A stretch of 64,000 bases of DNA from Cladobotryum mycophilum (lineage: Eukaryota; Ascomycota; Sordariomycetes; Hypocreales; Hypocreaceae): contig CM071589.1 of assembly GCA_036429605.1 (NCBI GenBank), forward strand, positions 3,782,001-3,846,000, in the 5' to 3' direction. This document shows, in pieces, positions 1 to 10,654 of this stretch. Made by a program: the position numbers and the translations under genes. Every line of letters begins with the position of its first letter. The stretch's first letter is position 1. The notes under the pieces were generated by a model that was not told where the DNA came from, ran no database searches, and saw only the letters and a list, made by a program, of their open reading frames with translations.

Positions 1-869
1 TGAACATGACTGGAGCAGACGGCGTGGATATCGACTGGGAATATCCTGGGTAAGCGAAGCTCTGAGTCGCGTTGTAATCGAGCATTTCACTGACTTCGCT
101 TAGGGGAAATCGTGATGATTACAAGGAGATCCCTAATTCCAAACGGGAATGGGAAACTGGAGCTTTCGTTCTGCTCCTTAGACAACTTCGGGCTACGTTG
201 GGTGGCAAGCTCATCTCTATTGCTGTTCCTGCGCTGAAACGTGATTTGATGGCATTTACATCTGCGACAATCCCGCAAATCATCCAAGAAGTCGATTTCA
301 TCAACGTCATGACCTATGACATGATGAATCGTCGCGACACCGTGGTCACGCATCACAGTGGAGTGGCCGGATCGCATGAGACCATACAGACATATATCAA
401 CCATGGAGCACCGCCACAACGACTGAACCTTGGTTTGGGGTATTATGTGAAGTGGTTCATGACCAAAGACTGCGACCCCAAGCATCCCCTCGGCTGTCCT
501 ACTGAGCTCCTTGAAGACCCCAATACTGGAGCAGATCTCGGCAAAACTGCTGCCTTTAGCTGGCACGACGAGGTTCCGACAGAACTCGCCACGTCATTTG
601 CGCGAGCTCAGAAAGATGGAAATTATTTTGACGACGGAAGCTATGGCTTTTGGGATGCTGCGGAGAGGCGGTGGTGGTCCTATGACACGCCCGAGGTCAT
701 CCAGGCAAAATTATCCCGAATCGTTGGGGAATTGGGACTCGGTGGAGTATTCGCCTGGGGTCTCGGCGAGGACGCACCAAGGTTTATACACCTAAAGGCT
801 ACGCTTGACGGTGTGCGCAAATTGAACGGTCTGAGAGCCCTGGGTGACGATGTCAGGGATGAGTTATAA
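1..869 (+). CDS. GH18 chitinase, 3' part only
   Basis: Glycoside hydrolase family 18 enzyme, expected to hydrolyse beta-1,4-GlcNAc linkages of chitin. The N-terminal part lies outside the window. Exon 1..49 encodes the catalytic signature DGVDIDWEYPG; the proton-donor Glu is the codon at 39-41. A 54-nt intron (50..103, GTAAGC...TTAG) is removed and the frame continues 104..869. Later landmarks are MTYDMM (the beta-6 MTYD motif) and the C-terminal GGVFAWGLGED Trp strand, so the catalytic barrel is complete at its 3' end. No chitin-binding or LysM module follows the barrel. Whether a signal peptide exists cannot be seen. The family call is secure from the DxxDxDxE motif; the subgroup is not assigned. 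Confidence 0.92.
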
Positions 870-2213
870 TGGCAAGGTGCTGCAATACCTCGGTTCCCAA
901 ACAGTGTGCTCACCCGGCAGTCAGAAGGATCGAATTACCTAATGAGAAGATGCTGACGACCCAAAAGTCATCATGGCTCCACGCTCGAGATGCCCATTTT
1001 TTGTTCAGAGGGGCAAATCCGGCTCGTATCTATGCGATAGCCATCCTATGCACATTTCTCCTACAACCGTGTTTTGCTTGCCCCACTGCATGTGCTCACT
1101 CACCATCACCAACCGATGATCGGAGGTTCTCTGCCTCCTCCTATCAGCAAGACAACGTGAGTGATTATGAAAGGGCCTGTGCTTGTGCCGAATCGGAACC
1201 ATGGCCAAGGGTCCTTATATTTCCCGTCGTTCATGCAGTGTCTATATGACACATATGCAGAAGACGTTGGCCTCGAGTTGTCGGCATCGTTTCGGTGAAG
1301 CCAAGATAAGCTATCCGTCCTGATGTGCAGTCTGCGGGAAGCCCCAGTTTAAGCCCAACGAATCATAATCGCTAATTGCGCCACGCCCACTATTCCCATT
1401 TCTTCTCTGGACGGACATTTACTAAATTATCTCGGCCAAAACTCCGAGGATATTGATTTAGTTCGGGCCTAGAACTTTTGATTCCACTCATCAGTCGAAC
1501 TTCGGTCACAAATTCGCTCGTATACCGCACGGCAATGAAGGCAATGCCATGAAAATATTTCTGCAGGATGATCCTTTGAGGCCAGGGCCATTGCCATGCA
1601 AAGGCGGCTCTACCCGGCTCAACTTCTAGATCGAGGGCCAGCCAACGTACGATCGGTAATGGAACAAGAGAGCCAACCAAGTCGGGAAGGCCAAAGCAGC
1701 TTGGGATCGTGCCAGAGACATTTGTCTCAAAATCGTCTCAAAATCGCTTCAGCTGCTTAATGAGAGTTTCAATCACAACAAATCTGAACCTTGCAAAAAG
1801 AAGACCGTTTTTCAGTCATGTCAGGTACTTATTCCCCGTGCAGGTCCAATCCTTCCGAGTTTCAAGCTTCAAATACCCGCCTCTTCAAGTTAGTGTCGAA
1901 TAAGCATGTTTAAGAGCTTCTCGGCAAGCATCGCGACAGGGCCAAGGGTACCCTCCATCGTGCCCTCCACCCCAGAATAGTGTGTGCCACCGGTTGATCG
2001 GGGAGATTAGTGCCCGGCTGCTGATATGATGGAGATTATAAAAGCTGTCCATATACCCACGGATTATTGCTTCTTACTTAGCAGCTTCTGCTCGACCCGC
2101 TTTGCGATTTCGTCGTGTTCTGGTTTAGCCTTGCGTGGATCTTTTCCTGTTGAACGTTGTGACTAACATCAAGGACATCCGACCGCCCTAATCAGACTCT
2201 TCTCGTCTACTTA

Positions 2214-2244
<31 letters not shown>

Positions 2245-2256
2245 AATCGAGACAAC
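870..2256. other. intergenic, no gene seen
   Basis: About 1.4 kb between the chitinase stop and the GDPD start. Open frames here are short, lack recognisable motifs and overlap one another on both strands. The last part should hold the GDPD promoter and leader, including the TA tract just before the start codon. Confidence 0.6.
2214..2241. repeat. (TA)n microsatellite in the GDPD leader
   Basis: A near-perfect TA dinucleotide run of about 14 units ends 15 nt before the GDPD start codon. It may be length-variable between strains and could influence promoter opening; that is inference. Confidence 0.9.
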
Positions 2257-3507
2257 ATGCACGTCAACTCTGCTCTCTTGGCAGCCGGCCTTGCCGCTGT
2301 TGGCCAGGTTTCAGCCGTCCCTTATCATCCAGCTGGTGGTCTCAAGCCTATCAAGCAGATCCAGCTTGGACCAAGGCCATACTATCTCGTTGATAATATG
2401 GATGAAGGTCCCCTCAAGGATAAGTTATCGTCGTGCAAGGAAATGCCGATGAAGTCGACAGCTTGGTCCTTTGCCCACCGTGGCGGCGGTCCTCTTCAAT
2501 TCCCCGAGCACTCCAAGGAGTCTAATATGGCAGGAGCGCGTATGGGAGCCGGAGTCCTCGAATGCGATGTTGCTTTTACAAAGGATCGCGAACTCGTTTG
2601 CCGACACAGCCAGTGCGACTTGCATACGACAACCAACATTGTTGCTATTCCGGAGCTAAACGCAAAGTGCACGACTCCGTTTCAACCAGCCGCTGGTGGC
2701 AAGCCTGCCGTCGCCAAGTGCTGTACGAGCGACATTACCCTTGCCGAGTTCAAGTCACTTTGTGCCAAGATGGATGGTTTCAATGCCAATGCCACCAACG
2801 TCCAGGACTATCTGAACGGAACGCCAAACTGGAGGACTGACCTTTATGCCACTTGCGGCACTACAATGTCTCTCAAGGAGCACATTGAAATGACAAAGGC
2901 ACTCGGCCTCCAGTTCACACCAGAGCTCAAAACCCCACAGGTCAAGATGCCTTATGAGGGAAACTACACACAGGAAATATACGCCCAGCAGATTATTGAC
3001 ACATTCAAGGAGGCTGGCATCCCCGCGTCCCGCGTTTGGACCCAGAGTTTCCTCTATGATGATATCCTCTACTGGCTTAAGCACGAGCCTCAATTTGCCA
3101 AACAGGCCATCTTGCTGGATGAGAGCGGCGATGCTGCCGGAGCGATGCCTGCAGCCATCAAGAACCTCACCCGATATCAAAATGATGGTGTCCAGATTGT
3201 CGCACCGCCACTGGCTTATTTGGTCGCTTCCGAGAAGGGCAAGATCGTACCGAGCGAATATGCTAAGCGGGCAAAGGAGTTGGGTCTCAAGATCATCACC
3301 TGGAGTTTGGAGCGCTCGCCTCCCATGACGAAAATCCACAAGGATGGCGATTACTACTACTCCACGATTCAGGACATTGTCAAGAAGGATGGCGATATTT
3401 ATACGTTGGTCGATGCGCTCCATCGCCAAGTCGGCGTTGTTGGTATGTTTTCCGATTGGAGCGCCACGGTGACATATTATGCCAACTGTTTCGGCCTGGG
3501 GTTGTGA
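2257..3507 (+). CDS. secreted glycerophosphodiester phosphodiesterase
   Basis: A single-exon gene of 416 residues in the GDPD family, which hydrolyses glycerophosphodiesters to sn-glycerol-3-phosphate and an alcohol. The N-terminus has a hydrophobic stretch (residues 5-20) ending VSA-VP, a typical signal peptide, so the protein is probably secreted or wall-bound. The GDPD core begins with the HRGGG motif (His74, Arg75), followed by PEHSKESN, LECDVAFTKD and the catalytic-type His in CRHSQCD. A long insertion follows, then WTQSF and IITWSLERS, matching late barrel strands. An even number of cysteines suggests disulfides. The start is the only ATG that gives the signal peptide. A role in scavenging phosphate or choline from phospholipid breakdown is inferred from the family. 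Confidence 0.9.
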   Translation: MHVNSALLAAGLAAVGQVSAVPYHPAGGLKPIKQIQLGPRPYYLVDNMDEGPLKDKLSSCKEMPMKSTAWSFAHRGGGPLQFPEHSKESNMAGARMGAGVLECDVAFTKDRELVCRHSQCDLHTTTNIVAIPELNAKCTTPFQPAAGGKPAVAKCCTSDITLAEFKSLCAKMDGFNANATNVQDYLNGTPNWRTDLYATCGTTMSLKEHIEMTKALGLQFTPELKTPQVKMPYEGNYTQEIYAQQIIDTFKEAGIPASRVWTQSFLYDDILYWLKHEPQFAKQAILLDESGDAAGAMPAAIKNLTRYQNDGVQIVAPPLAYLVASEKGKIVPSEYAKRAKELGLKIITWSLERSPPMTKIHKDGDYYYSTIQDIVKKDGDIYTLVDALHRQVGVVGMFSDWSATVTYYANCFGLGL

Positions 3508-4149
3508 GTGAAGACGCTTTGAAATCATCATTTCCGTTTACATATTACTATAATACATACAAGTACAATACATAGCAAGTCAACACAAGTATTTACAAGA
3601 TCAAATACAGAAAGCAGATATATATATATAAGACATCGATTACTTTCCATACTATCGGTCACGGTCAGACTGCCATCGTTGCATGATTCCAATTGAAGCC
3701 TCGCCAAAAGGAGAAGTTGTAACTCCACCTGATTCGGATCCGATGCTTCGGACTGCCCCGCACTGTGTCGTTCTCATCCCCCATTCCCCATCCCACCATC
3801 AATCTGCCGATTGGACAAGAGTTTGAAACCTTCATGACTCTTTCTGAAACCGGCATCCGGTATAAATGCTTCTATTATAAGCTATATAATGCTTATATTA
3901 TAGTAATAACTCTTGCTTCATAAGCGATTCATGTTAACTAATCATTATTATATAGGAATTTGTCACAGTACGTGCCGTGTTCCAGATGCGGGAGTCGGTA
4001 AGTATAAGGGTTTTAAGGTTTTATGAGAATATGAGGATATGACTGATAAGATTAGATTTAGCAATATTTTTTGGATTATATTTCAGGCTCTGCCTTGATG
4101 GGCAAGGAAGACTTGACAATTGCATCAGCTTTCAGGATTCGAAACAGCA
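3508..4149. other. intergenic, AT-rich, no gene seen
   Basis: The region between the GDPD stop and the monooxygenase start. The middle (about 3860-3960) is markedly AT-rich and contains an inverted repeat (separate entry). No open frame carries a recognisable domain. Confidence 0.6.
3871..3902. repeat. short AT-rich inverted repeat
   Basis: The left arm (3871-3882, ending TATAAGC) and right arm (3891-3902, starting GCTTATA) are inverted copies around an 8-nt AT loop. Pairing outside the 7-bp core is imperfect. It could be a hairpin of a decayed miniature element or simply AT-rich sequence. Confidence 0.45.
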
Positions 4150-5517
4150 ATGGAGACACTCAAGCCTCGGAAGAGTATCATAACGGTAGGCATTGGTATC
4201 TATAATTTGACAGTCTAGTCCAGCTCTGCATCTTTAATACTGACTGCATGGCCCATCAAGATTGGCGGATCTCTAGGTGGTCTCATGTCCTCCATCGCCT
4301 TGCGACGCCTCGGCCACCGCGTTCACATTTTAGAGCGTTCGCAAACACCACTTTTACACGATCAAGGAGCTGGCATTGTTTTCGGCGACTACACTCGAGC
4401 CTTCTTTGATCTGTATGACCGCACTAATACTATCGTCTCGGTGACGTCGCGCGAGCGATTGTATCTGGACCGGGCTGGAAACGTTATTAGCAGAAAAGCG
4501 AGCGTGCAACAGATGACGAGCTGGGATTTGTTGTATCATGTTTTGAGAGCGAATTTTGATGGCTTGAGGAGCGACTACGTGCGCGAGATTCCTGAAGGTG
4601 TGTTGGAGGGTGCTGTACGGGGCGATGCGGCGTATCACCATGGCGTGTTGGTAACGGGCGTAAGAGATACGGGATCGGGAGTCGAGATATCATGGAAATC
4701 CAACCTGTCCGGTGAGGAAGCAGAAACACTGACTAAGCTACTCATCGCCGACAACGTCATCATTGCCGATGGATCTTCGTCCACAATGCGGGCTATTCTA
4801 ACCCCTTCATCGGCCACCAGAACATACGCAGGATACGTCGCCTTCCGCGGAACCGTCAGCGAGAGCATGCTCAGCTCATTCTCCCTGGCTACTTTTCGCG
4901 AAAAGTTTGTCTTTTACCACGCCGCGCACATCCAGATCCTGGCGTATCTGATTCCTGGACGGAACGGCAGTACGAGGGAAGGGGAGCGGTTGGTGAACTG
5001 GGTGTGGTACTGGAACGTCGAGCAGGGCTCGGACGAGTTCAGATGGATATTCACGGACCGTCGGGGGAAGCTGCACAGGTTCACGCTTCCGCCTGGAGAC
5101 GACATGGATCCGCAGGTTTGGGGCAGGCAGAGGAGACGTGCGCGCATGCTATTGCCCCCACAGTTTGCGGAGTTGGTGGAAAGGACCGAAAGGCCATTCG
5201 CTCAGGCCATCACCGATCTTCCTCCGCCAGCGGATGGCCCAGCGTGGTATTTGGAGAACGATGGAGCCGTCATGGTGGGAGACGCAGTAGCTGGGTTTCG
5301 GCCGCACACGGCTGGCTCAACGGGGCAGGCGGCCCACCATGCGCTCATGCTGCCAAACGTTCGCGGCGTGTTCGATGGCGATGGGCATTTGACGAGGGAT
5401 GCCTATTCTGATGAGGTGAGGTTGCATGCGGTGAGTATGCAGCGTTTAGGGGTGGAGCTGGGACAGAGGAGCCAGTTTGGGGGCGCGAGCTTGAATACGT
5501 TGGGGGGAATAATCTGA
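4150..5517 (+). CDS. FAD-dependent monooxygenase, 2,6-dihydroxypyridine hydroxylase-like
   Basis: A two-exon gene, 4150..4185 and 4261..5517, giving 430 residues. The 75-nt intron has GTAGGC, a TACTGAC branch site and CATCAAG acceptor. Splicing puts METLKPRKSIIT directly onto IGGSLGGLM, restoring the Rossmann FAD-binding motif; without exon 1 the motif lacks its first strand. Further group A flavin monooxygenase landmarks are IADGSSSTMR (the DG motif) and GDAVAGFRPHTAGSTGQA (the GD motif contacting the FAD ribityl chain). The GGSLGG variant and overall pattern recall 2,6-dihydroxypyridine 3-monooxygenase and related hydroxylases, but I would not fix the substrate. There is no signal peptide; a soluble NAD(P)H-dependent hydroxylase is expected. 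It lies between two secreted hydrolases and may be part of a small catabolic patch. Confidence 0.85.
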
Positions 5518-5811
5518 ATCATTCGGGTAATTATGTTGAGGATGGATAGAATTTTGGAATATCATAGTTGGGTTTACATATAGAGAGTATTCTTGGTGTT
5601 GTTGGTGTTGCCACGGTGTTCAAACTTAATCCACACGTTTTCAGCTGGAACCATATATCACGATAGTTTAAGATATAGGCTATTTATTGACATTTTATAA
5701 AATTCTCTATAATAGCTAACTAATTAATACCAAAACAAGTTTGCAAAAAGAAATAAAATAAAAGCCATTATCGATAGCCCGGACGCGAGAAAATAAAAAA
5801 ATTCAAGGGAT
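5518..5811. other. AT-rich spacer before the tRNA terminator
   Basis: An AT-rich 3' flank of the monooxygenase gene. Apart from the Pol III termination run of the tRNA at its right end, I see nothing in it. Confidence 0.5.
5795..5801 (-). terminator. Pol III T-run terminator of tRNA-Cys
   Basis: Seven A on the plus strand, i.e. T7 on the transcribed strand, begin 11 nt after the tRNA 3' end. This is what a Pol III terminator needs and supports the tRNA gene being transcribed. Confidence 0.8.
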
Positions 5812-5898
5812 AGGACCAGGCGATAATCGAAATCGCGACCTGGAGATATCTGCAGTAGAAGATTGCAATCTCACACTCTACCACTGAGCTACCGGTCC
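5812..5898 (-). tRNA. tRNA-Cys (GCA) with a 15-nt intron
   Basis: On the minus strand 5898->5812 folds as a tRNA. The seven acceptor pairs are GGACCGG with CUGGUCC, with discriminator U. The D-arm TAGCTCAGTGG matches the A-box consensus exactly. The anticodon loop UUGCAA carries GCA, hence cysteine. A 15-nt intron follows position 37 and contains a UGCA that can pair with the anticodon, the usual pre-tRNA arrangement. The T-arm is GCGAU / UUCGAUU / AUCGC. Odd points are U53-A61 in place of the nearly invariant G53-C61 pair, which weakens the B box, and a U27/C43 mismatch in the anticodon stem. A downstream T7 run supports transcription. A diverged or pseudo-tRNA is possible, but the stems are otherwise intact. 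Confidence 0.75.
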
Positions 5899-6011
5899 TT
5901 GTAACACCCTTAGCTGAGTTGTTGCAAATTTGCTGGTCACAACTACCTTAAGAAGGGCATCACCCACTTCTCTCTAACAACCAACCAACCAACTCTTTTT
6001 TCTTTTTCTTT

Positions 6012-7243
6012 TTACAAGTTGTTGCGGCGCACGATACTAACGTTGGCAAAGTTTTGGGGTAGATTTTGCAGCGGTGCGGGTTGGCCGTTGAAGATGAGCT
6101 TGAAGAAGGCGTTTAGGATACCGTTGAGGTCCTTGTCCAGCTGGTAAGGGTCGATGCTGCCCACGGCCTGTTGGATGGCCTGTCGGGTCTCGTCTGTGAG
6201 GTCGAGGACGGAGGCGAGCAGGAGAATGTCCTTGAAGGAGCCGTGCAGGGTGTGGTCGATGCCGATCTGCATGCTCTTGCCCTTGAGGTGTGGCCAGAAC
6301 TGGCCCCACGTTGGGTCCCCGGCGTCGTGGGCGAGTTGACCGGCCAGGACGAAGGGTTTGGTGATGTCGGTGCTGAGGATGGGGTTGACCAGCATGCCGT
6401 CTAGGTCGAGGCCGCCGACGAGCCGCTCGTCGGAGTGCAGCAGCGAGGCGGATGTCGCTCCGCCAAAGGAATGGCCCCACATGGCGAGCTGCTTCAGGTC
6501 GAGGGTGCCTGGGAAGTCTGCGAGAAGAGGGTCTGTGATGGTTTTGTTGCTGAGCTGGTCGATGATGAAGGACATGTCTGTGGTGCGGACCTACGAGAAA
6601 AAGATGATAAGTAAAGGCAGTAATTTATCGATGTTGAGGAGGAATTGTACTCTCTTACCGAAAGGACCTTTTCCAGAACACTTTCCGAGTCAGAGTCAAT
6701 ATCGATTCCCTCGATGATGCTCCCGTCTGGGAACTGAATAGCCGGGGCTTCAAACGGGTGATCAACGCTGACGACGACATAGCCCTGGCTCGCCAGCGAC
6801 CTCGCCATGGCGTTGTAGATGAGCCTCGACTCGGCCAATCCGGGGCCAAACAGAATCAACGGGTACTTCTTCTTCTGCTTTCCCGTCTTTGCGCACGAGG
6901 GGAGCTTGGAGAGGTCGCAAAACTGCATCTCGAACTGGTTGTAAAAGGTAGCCGGCAGGCCGACCACCTGGTTAGCCTGCTCCCCGTAAGAGGCGGCTAC
7001 GGGGGGCGTCATATACGGGACCGTGGTGGGCGGGCATGAGCGTCTCTGCTTTTCGATGGGCAGGAAGACGGATACCAGGAGACGTCTTGACTTGGACTGG
7101 CCGGTGGGATCAAAGGGGTCTGGACGGCTGGTGTCGGTGAGAGGCTGGATCTTGACGGCGACATCGTATGGTCCGAAAGGTCCTGGGACGAGCACTGCTG
7201 TCGCAACTGCAGAGAAGAGGCGGATTGAAGTAAGGAGACGCAT
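6012..7243 (-). CDS. secreted PAF-acetylhydrolase, isoform II family
   Basis: A two-exon gene on the minus strand, 7243..6659 and 6590..6012, giving 387 residues. The 68-nt phase-0 intron has donor GTAAGA and acceptor CGTAG, and joins VLEKVLS to VRTTDM. An N-terminal hydrophobic stretch is a likely signal peptide. The alpha/beta-hydrolase nucleophile elbow GHSFGG places Ser236; LDLDGM offers the Asp and GIDHTLHGSFKD the His of the triad. GPGLAESRLIYNAMARSLA and VDHPFEAPAIQFPDGS are characteristic of plasma-type platelet-activating-factor acetylhydrolase (PF03403-type). Such enzymes remove short acyl groups at sn-2 of phospholipids. In fungi the real substrate is unknown; an esterase of the same fold is possible. 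Confidence 0.9.
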
Positions 7244-8604
7244 GGCGTGTGTTGGATGTTCAAGGTCGATTGAGTATGACTGAAGGGGGATGTATATGTG
7301 AGAAGGAATGGAAAAGTAGAAGCTCTGATGGAGATTTTTCTATTGTTGTTGTTGGTGGTGATGATTGAAGCGAATATTGAAGCATGGTATTGAGTTGAGG
7401 GGGAATATATACAACAAAATCATCACTCGGCTCACCAGCCGTTTACTTGAAGCCATTCCCATTTCGAGCACAATACCACGAGAGGCTATGCTGATATCAC
7501 CCCCAGTATCAAGGACGCGTATTTTCTCTCATCTCATTTTACGCCTACACGCACACATATACATATACACGCGTAGACCAAAGGTAAGAGCACGAAATGC
7601 AAAATCGCAGCTTCACTTCCGTTCTTGGTATCGGGGAGGATCCTCGTTTGACTGGATGGGTTATAGCGTCGCGAGATGATTGCCTATTTGGGACATGGGG
7701 GGCAGCGTCATGGAGTGGAGTGTTTGTTGCCCCAGTCGGAGGACCCAGGGGGGATGCTTCTAGACTCATGCATTGCATTTCAGCTCTTGGGCGAGATTAG
7801 ACTTGGACGCAGAGGTAAGATGATGCCTAAACCCTTGATATTTACCCTGGTCAATATCGTTTACAAAGGCTCAAATACTGACTTACATGCAAATCTTGGT
7901 GATGATCAAAGCACATTGTATGCGATCATATCCTAACTATGTGCACAATAGGCTAGCATCTCATTACACCAGAAACGAGATCATGTTTTAATCGTATAGC
8001 TGATGAGAATATACAGTCAAATAATCTCATGGGAGCCAAATTTTGAATGCATCAGATAATACTCGTAGCGGAGCAGCCCTGCCAAGCTTCCTTCGTGCCC
8101 AGACTTGTACTGTAAGAGGTGCAGGGTAGCAATGTCAGCACGTACAGGTACTTTGAGGCTGTTCACCCATCGACTCTCCTCCACCTCCATGACATGACTC
8201 CATTTTTAATTAATACCTACCCAACACAATCCATTTCTAAACTTCCTTCTTTTCTTGCCTCTGATAAAATAGATTCGAACAAATTTTTTTTCATATCAAT
8301 CTCGGATAAGGGGACAAAAAAAAAAGAAGAAATGTCAGCGAACAACAAGGAGTTTCTTTTGGGATTAATCCTCTAGCAGACGACAGACACTGCCAAGGTG
8401 CGAGGGCGTTTACTACGTGCACTTGCGACTATTTATTGTGTGGTGCGCTCTTCGCTCGCTCGCTCGCTGCATGACTACCGCATTGGGGGAGAATAGCAGG
8501 GAACATCACTAGAAGCCAAGGCAACGCATTCTAGGGGGCAAATACCTTGACTCTATGCATGACGTTATTAAACAACATACACATCCAACGTCTCAGCTGG
8601 AACC
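7244..8604. other. intergenic between divergent genes, no gene seen
   Basis: About 1.36 kb separates the divergently transcribed PAF-acetylhydrolase and the Zn2Cys6 regulator, so both promoters lie here. A CGCT tandem run is at 8453-8468. Open frames are short and without motifs. Confidence 0.6.
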
Positions 8605-10419
8605 ATGTTGGTAGGACCATTTGACGGCCGAAAGAAGCGATCTCGCTGTCAAGCATGTTCAACTAGTCACTTAAAGGTACGTCTTCCAAGTTATTACCAA
8701 AGAAAATCTCCGATCCCAAACCCTGTCATTGGGTATGCCATCCAGGGAGAGGGGGAGAGGGGGCATGGGACACTGTCTCATATACTCGTAGTGTTCTGGC
8801 CAAGCACCATGCACCAACTGCGAGCGTCGCCATATTACATGCACATTCGGACAGACTAGAAAGACCAAAGCCATCATCCTTGTCGAGAGAGGCAAGCAAA
8901 AGACGGTAGCAAACTGGTCGGACAAGAAAAAGCTCAAGACAACTTCTAGCGCCATCACTGAGACGGCTATTACACCACCACCACTGTCTTTGTCCCGACT
9001 TATAGATGATAGACTATGCTACCTGTACTATTTCGATGTATTCGCGCAGGCCAACAATTTCAACGGCAAGAAGAGGATGCTGAGTGATGAGGTAAAGGAG
9101 CTAGCTGGCCTTCACTCTGGGCACTATCTGATGGACGCTATGCTCGCTCTCGGTGCGCTACAGGCCATCAAACTAAAGGCCTCAGATGTCCCGTTTGTCA
9201 GGCAGGGACTGACTTTGAGCTTGGAGTACTATGCCAGCTCCATCGTTGGCTTACGGGATGCGATTAATGTTCAGGGGGAGGTCGGCAGAGTGGGCTTGAT
9301 ACCGTGCTGTGGACCACACTCTTTCTTGGTCTCTTTGAGGTAAGTAACCCCAGCTCTCGATATCATCACCACCATCACCATCGTCATCACCACCATCATC
9401 ATAATCATGGTCAAAAAGTGCCGTGTAACTAATTCCTTTAATCCAGCTCATGAACGAAGCCACCGGCTACGGATGGGGCCAACACATGATCCACGGCACA
9501 GCCAAGGCCCTCGAAGCCAGCGGCCCAACAAGCTGCCGCTCAGGCCCAAACCGCACATTCTTCACCCAAGCCAGGGTCTTTGAGGTATCGCGCACCATCC
9601 TATTCAACGAGTCCTCTTTCCTCACCCAACCAGAGTGGATGGACCTCTCGAGGGAGATGTGGAGCGACGAGGAGGCGGACGAATGGCGGCCCTTGGATTC
9701 GTTGCTCGATATCATGGTCATGTGCTCTAGGATGTGCTCCGTTTTGCGAATTCGGTAAAGTGAAAACCTTTTTTGGTCAAAGTTTCGTCGGAATCATGTG
9801 GTTTCTAACTTTTAGACAAAGGCAGGATGAAATCGTTGCGTTGGGTGTAGACGGCCAGCCATCCCTGGAAGCTTGCTCCATATGCGCGGACAGCTATGTC
9901 CTCCGCGAAGCTCTAGATAGCTGGTACACTTCCTACGCAGCACCAAACCATTCCCCCGAGTCAATCACCACCGCCACCACCACACCTTCACCTACACCTA
10001 CACCCAACATACAAGAAGAAGAAGACGACAGCATGATCCTATCACGCATCTTCTTCGCCTCAACGAGCATCTACCTCTCCGGCGCCTTCGACTACGGCAT
10101 CACCCACTGGACCCGCCTCAACCTCCTCCCCTCTACCCTTGACGAATCCACACTCGAGACGCACACAAACACCATCCTGCGGCTAACGACCCTCGCCCTC
10201 GACACAACCAGCCTCTCGCCCCTGCTGTTCCTGTTCCCGCTCAGGATAGCGGGCGCCAGGTCGCGCGAGGCGTGGCAGAGGGAGTGGGTGGCGGGGCTCG
10301 TGGGCAGGATAGGCGCGGGGTTTGCGGCGGCAGCGGCGGTGCGGGTGGACTTGGAAGAGCTTTGGGATAGGTTTGCTGTTGGTAGCGTAGCGACTGATGC
10401 GCAGATATTGGAGTACTGA
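8605..10419 (+). CDS. Zn2Cys6 transcription factor (Fungal_trans_2 / DUF3468 type), frame break in exon 2
   Basis: Four exons: 8605..8676, 8792..9339, 9447..9754 and 9816..10419. The first intron splits the zinc cluster. Spliced, it reads C-x2-C-x6-C-x5-C-x2-C-x6-C from CQAC through CTNC to HITC, preceded by basic RKKRSR, so this is a nuclear DNA-binding regulator. The body carries landmarks of the fungal-specific TF family: LHSGHYLMDAMLALGAL, SLEYYASSIVGLRDAI, TVLWTTLFLGLFELM and QARVFEVSRTILFNESSFLTQPEW. Exon 2 changes frame between G runs at 9274-9278 and 9290-9292. One extra base restores a 510-residue protein; as written the frame stops at 9343. The second intron contains an ATCACC-type repeat. 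It may control the neighbouring PAF-acetylhydrolase or monooxygenase, but only proximity suggests this. Confidence 0.87.
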
Positions 10420-10654
10420 AGCAATGATATTTCTTTATATACTGATATAGTTGATGGGGAGATCCTTGTTTAGCATTTCAGTCATCAGCGAAATGAAGAA
10501 GTTGTCAATTTGTCGTCGTAGCGAAAGTATCCTATCCAGTCTTCTATATTCAATTTCCAAAGCAAACCTCGTGGAACATCCATTGTGAAATATCCGTCAT
10601 AACATCATCAAACATTACAAACAAGCTAGGAAGCCGACACCACACTCCGCTACC

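Noticed and set aside
2755..3531. 258-residue minus-strand open frame
   Set aside because: Antisense shadow of the GDPD gene, which has clear catalytic motifs on the plus strand.
3851..3859. CGG-N3-CCG as a Zn2Cys6 binding site
   Set aside because: A single short inverted triplet is expected by chance at this GC content and is not repeated near the other candidate targets.
5812..5898. Reading the tRNA with the second TGCA (in the intron) as the anticodon
   Set aside because: It would need an intron on the 5' side of the anticodon, which the eukaryotic splicing endonuclease does not use; GCA at 34-36 with the intron after 37 fits normally and gives the same amino acid.
9274..9292. An intron to explain the frame change in the Zn2Cys6 regulator
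   Set aside because: Acceptors in range would need donors that remove the conserved YYASSIVGLRDAI stretch, and shorter introns would be below the usual minimum length.
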